From Streptomyces sp. man185 (lineage in GTDB: Bacteria > Actinomycetota > Actinomycetes > Streptomycetales > Streptomycetaceae), in contig NTHE01000066.1 of assembly GCA_002551355.1 (NCBI GenBank), positions 1 through 41,533 on the forward strand: a stretch of 41,533 nucleotides of DNA. The letters are read 5' to 3'. This document shows, piece after piece, positions 41,124-41,533 of this stretch (position 1 is its first letter; each line of letters starts with the position of its first letter). The position numbers were made by a program, and so were the translations under genes. Below the pieces are notes generated by a model that saw nothing but the letters and a program-made list of their open reading frames with translations, was not told the origin of the DNA and ran no database searches.

Positions 41124-41183
41124 GAGGCCCCCGGGCTGTTGATCGAGATGTCTGACGTCTCCATCACGCTGCTCGGGGGCCTC
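41124..41183. repeat. Inverted repeat at the front of the last IS
   Basis: GAGGCCCCCG (41124-41133) and CGGGGGCCTC (41174-41183) are perfect inverted copies 40 bases apart, directly before the transposase start. They may include the end of the IS, or form a hairpin that limits transposase expression from outside. Confidence 0.55.
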
Positions 41184-41184
41184 G

Positions 41185-41533
41185 TTGGTCGTCCATCCTG
41201 CCGCACTCGACCTGCCGCATGCACTCGTGGAGTGGGTCACCATGCTGATCGTCACCCGTGAGGGCGACCGGCGCTGCAAGCTCCGTCCGTCCCAGCGCGC
41301 GAATATGGCACTGGTGTACCTGCGCGCACACACCACTTTCGCGAAGATCGCCGCCGGGTTCGGGATCAGCGAGTCCACCGCCCACGCCTACACCCGCGCG
41401 GTCGTCGACCTGCTCGCCGAACGAGCACCGGGCCTGCTGAAGACGCTGCGCGAGCACGAACCCGACTTCGTCCTGCTCGACGGCACCCTCGCCGAATGCG
41501 ACAGGGTCGGCGACGGCCGGGCCGACTACTCCC
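41185..41533 (+). CDS. Transposase N-terminus, runs off the window
   Basis: The visible 116 codons read VVHPAALDLPHALVEWVTML, VTREGDRRCKLRPSQRANMALVYLR in pieces, FAKIAAGFGISESTAHAYTR (a helix-turn-helix) and DFVLLDGTLAECDRVGDGRAD, which places the first catalytic Asp. This is the IS5-like transposase family with an HTH before the DDE endonuclease. TTG 41185 is the likely start, right after the inverted repeat. The rest lies past the right edge, so completeness is unknown. Confidence 0.82.
   Translation, partial: MVVHPAALDLPHALVEWVTMLIVTREGDRRCKLRPSQRANMALVYLRAHTTFAKIAAGFGISESTAHAYTRAVVDLLAERAPGLLKTLREHEPDFVLLDGTLAECDRVGDGRADYS

Noticed and set aside
1..41533. tRNA, rRNA, CRISPR array, or biosynthetic core enzyme genes
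   Set aside because: None could be recognised on either strand in this window.

Overview
The window is a high-GC actinobacterial chromosome segment, almost certainly Streptomyces or a very close relative. The GC-rich third codon positions, frequent GTG starts and GGAGG-type ribosome sites support this. So does the gene content: a PAS-GAF-SpoIIE phosphatase with a fused ATPase domain, conservon-type Roadblock and GTPase genes, a LAETG cell-wall anchor, a DUF6397-like protein and an actinobacterial Asp23/AmaP cluster.

Layout. (1) 1-2430: the N-terminal 484 codons of cytochrome c oxidase subunit I (ctaD, minus strand, running off the left edge), then an F420/NADP-type oxidoreductase. (2) 2521-6757: a divergent Asp23 stress module. 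On the minus strand are an ECF sigma factor, a protein joining a ZAS-like HxxxCxxC anti-sigma motif to an Asp23 region, and a small Asp23-like protein. On the plus strand are Asp23, a DUF2273-like membrane peptide, a DUF6286-like membrane protein and AmaP. A nearly symmetric ECF-like promoter dyad lies between the two arms. The amaP gene is interrupted by an in-frame TGA. (3) 6968-10544: an SRPBCC protein, then a clearly delimited IS5-family element (7503-8772, CTAG target duplication) that carries a frameshifted transposase and an extra small gene, inserted exactly at the stop codon of a Cys-rich/pentapeptide protein; two small hypothetical genes follow. (4) 10592-19957: 3-hydroxyisobutyryl-CoA hydrolase-like protein, multidomain phosphatase, LAETG surface protein, phosphoglycerate mutase-like phosphatase, acetyltransferase, DUF6397-like protein, Roadblock protein, PPOX-type flavin protein, MglA/CvnD-like GTPase and ArsR regulator. 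(5) 19941-27895: MgtA-like P-type ATPase overlapping arsR, TatA, TerD, methyltransferase, MpaB-like protein, hypothetical proteins and a fatty-acid desaturase. (6) 28153-36595: SNF2 helicase plus SWIM protein (ATGA overlap), exported amidase, GAF regulator and an ExaC-type aldehyde dehydrogenase preceded by a perfect inverted repeat. (7) 36600-41533: a decayed accessory region with transposase fragments, a MerR regulator with a 31-nt palindrome in its leader and a possible small RNA on the other strand, an 850-base non-coding stretch with diverged repeats, a frameshifted ATP-binding protein, a membrane-anchored lipase/esterase between two related IS remnants, and the start of another transposase.

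The most interesting parts are the sigma/ZAS-Asp23/Asp23-AmaP module, the IS5 element with a passenger gene, the hairpin-plus-terminator unit beside merR, and the IS-flanked hydrolase. No tRNA, rRNA or CRISPR array was seen.
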